DNA from: Thermoplasmata archaeon
GTDB taxonomy: Archaea > Thermoplasmatota > Thermoplasmata > Thermoplasmatales > Thermoplasmataceae
NCBI GenBank assembly: GCA_021795055.1
Contig: JAJYPW010000049.1
Span: 1 to 6,864 of the forward strand
DNA length: 6,864 nucleotides
Reading direction: 5' to 3'
The notes beneath the pieces were generated by a model that did not search any database, was not told where the DNA came from, and was given only the letters and a program-made list of their open reading frames with translations. Of this stretch, positions 6,604-6,864 are shown in pieces. Positions within the stretch are counted from its first letter, which is position 1. Every line of letters starts with the position of its first letter. The position numbers were made by a program, and so were the translations under genes.

Positions 6604-6655
6604 CCTGTCCATGGTGCGTGGTGACAGGTAATCGCGGCTGTACCGGATCACCTGT
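6604..6655. other. Convergent intergenic region with two mutually exclusive hairpins
   Basis: ACAGG (6624-6628) can pair with CCTGT upstream or downstream. The upstream hairpin is CCTGTC (6604-6609) with GACAGG (6623-6628) and a 13-base loop. The downstream one is 6624-6637 with 6643-6655: twelve pairs, one A-C mismatch, one bulged G, loop CTGTA. It overlaps the stop codon of the minus-strand gene at 6650-6648. No poly-T tract follows on either strand, so neither is a typical archaeal terminator. It may act as a 3'-end structure for the two convergent genes. Confidence 0.4.
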
Positions 6656-6864
6656 AGGTCGGATCTTCCGGATTGTTGGTGAAAGTGTAGTAATATTCTT
6701 CCGGCTTCTGGGACAGTGTGGATTCTGAGGAAACTGCGGACTGGAGATTTCCGTAGCTCTTCTTTATCTTTTCTTCCACGGGAAGGTACATTTTCAACGC
6801 CTCGCTGACATGGGAAGCCTCTATGATCCTGGAACCTTCAATGAAGGCGATGTCGCCCGAGACT
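6648..6864 (-). CDS. C-terminal fragment of an unidentified protein, possibly an AAA+ ATPase lid (runs off right edge)
   Basis: An open minus-strand frame enters from the right edge and ends at a TGA at 6650-6648 after 71 residues. It starts VSGDIAFIEGSRIIEASHVS and continues EALKMYLPVEEKIKKSYG. The pattern GDIAxxEGSxxIxxxHVxEAL is the helical lid seen at the end of AAA+ modules of the Lon, Mg-chelatase and MoxR kinds. About 35 polar residues follow, with Ser-rich and Tyr-rich parts, ending NNPEDPTYR. If it were archaeal LonB a protease domain should follow the lid, and it does not, so a ChlI/ComM-like or other AAA+ protein is more likely. The ATPase motifs are outside the window, so I give no name. 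It converges on the sufR-like gene with 52 bases between them. Confidence 0.6.
   Translation of the reverse strand, partial: VSGDIAFIEGSRIIEASHVSEALKMYLPVEEKIKKSYGNLQSAVSSESTLSQKPEEYYYTFTNNPEDPTYR

Noticed and set aside
6660..6675. CGGA/TCCG small palindrome near 6663-6673 as a terminator.
   Set aside because: The stem is only four bases, lies inside the coding end of the minus-strand gene and has no T-run.
6540..6728. A 62-codon plus-strand open frame overlapping the 3' end of the regulator.
   Set aside because: It overlaps the conserved cysteine end of the regulator and the hairpin region, and its product has no recognisable features.

Overview
The window is most likely from an archaeon. 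Start sites fit AT-rich TATA boxes about 25 bases upstream of starts, leaderless or nearly leaderless first genes, and GGGG/GGTG ribosome sites inside the operon. Heavy use of AGG arginine codons and intermediate GC agree. I lean towards Thermoplasmatales or relatives (Thermoplasmatota), where SufB inteins are known, but this is inference from style, not from a match.

Bases 1-5841 on the minus strand hold almost all of one iron-sulfur (Fe-S) cluster assembly operon, in the order sufC-sufB-sufD-sufS-sufU. SufC is the ATPase. SufB and SufD are the scaffold partners. SufS is the cysteine desulfurase that supplies sulfur. The start of a SufU/IscU-like protein overlaps the end of sufS and runs off the left edge after 16 codons. 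Genes are separated by 18 bases at most or overlap by 1-4 bases, so they should be co-transcribed and partly translationally coupled.

The most notable element is a 359-residue intein (3294-4370) inside sufB. It sits exactly in front of the SufB cysteine equivalent to E. coli Cys254, so the scaffold cannot be complete until the intein splices out. The splicing motifs look intact. Both LAGLIDADG endonuclease motifs have lost their catalytic acids, so this looks like a fixed intein that can splice but not home.

Bases 5842-5929 are an 88-base divergent promoter region with back-to-back TATA boxes and a small dyad, AAACA-N8-TGTTT, overlapping the suf TATA box. To its right on the plus strand lies a winged-helix regulator with three C-terminal cysteines spaced CX13C-X28-C, nearly the spacing of the cluster-binding cysteines of cyanobacterial SufR. 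Together these suggest a feedback loop in which Fe-S status sets suf transcription.

Bases 6596-6647 are a short convergent gap with strong, mutually exclusive hairpins. The right edge (6648-6864) holds the C-terminal 71 residues of a minus-strand gene whose end resembles the helical lid of an AAA+ ATPase; its identity is open.
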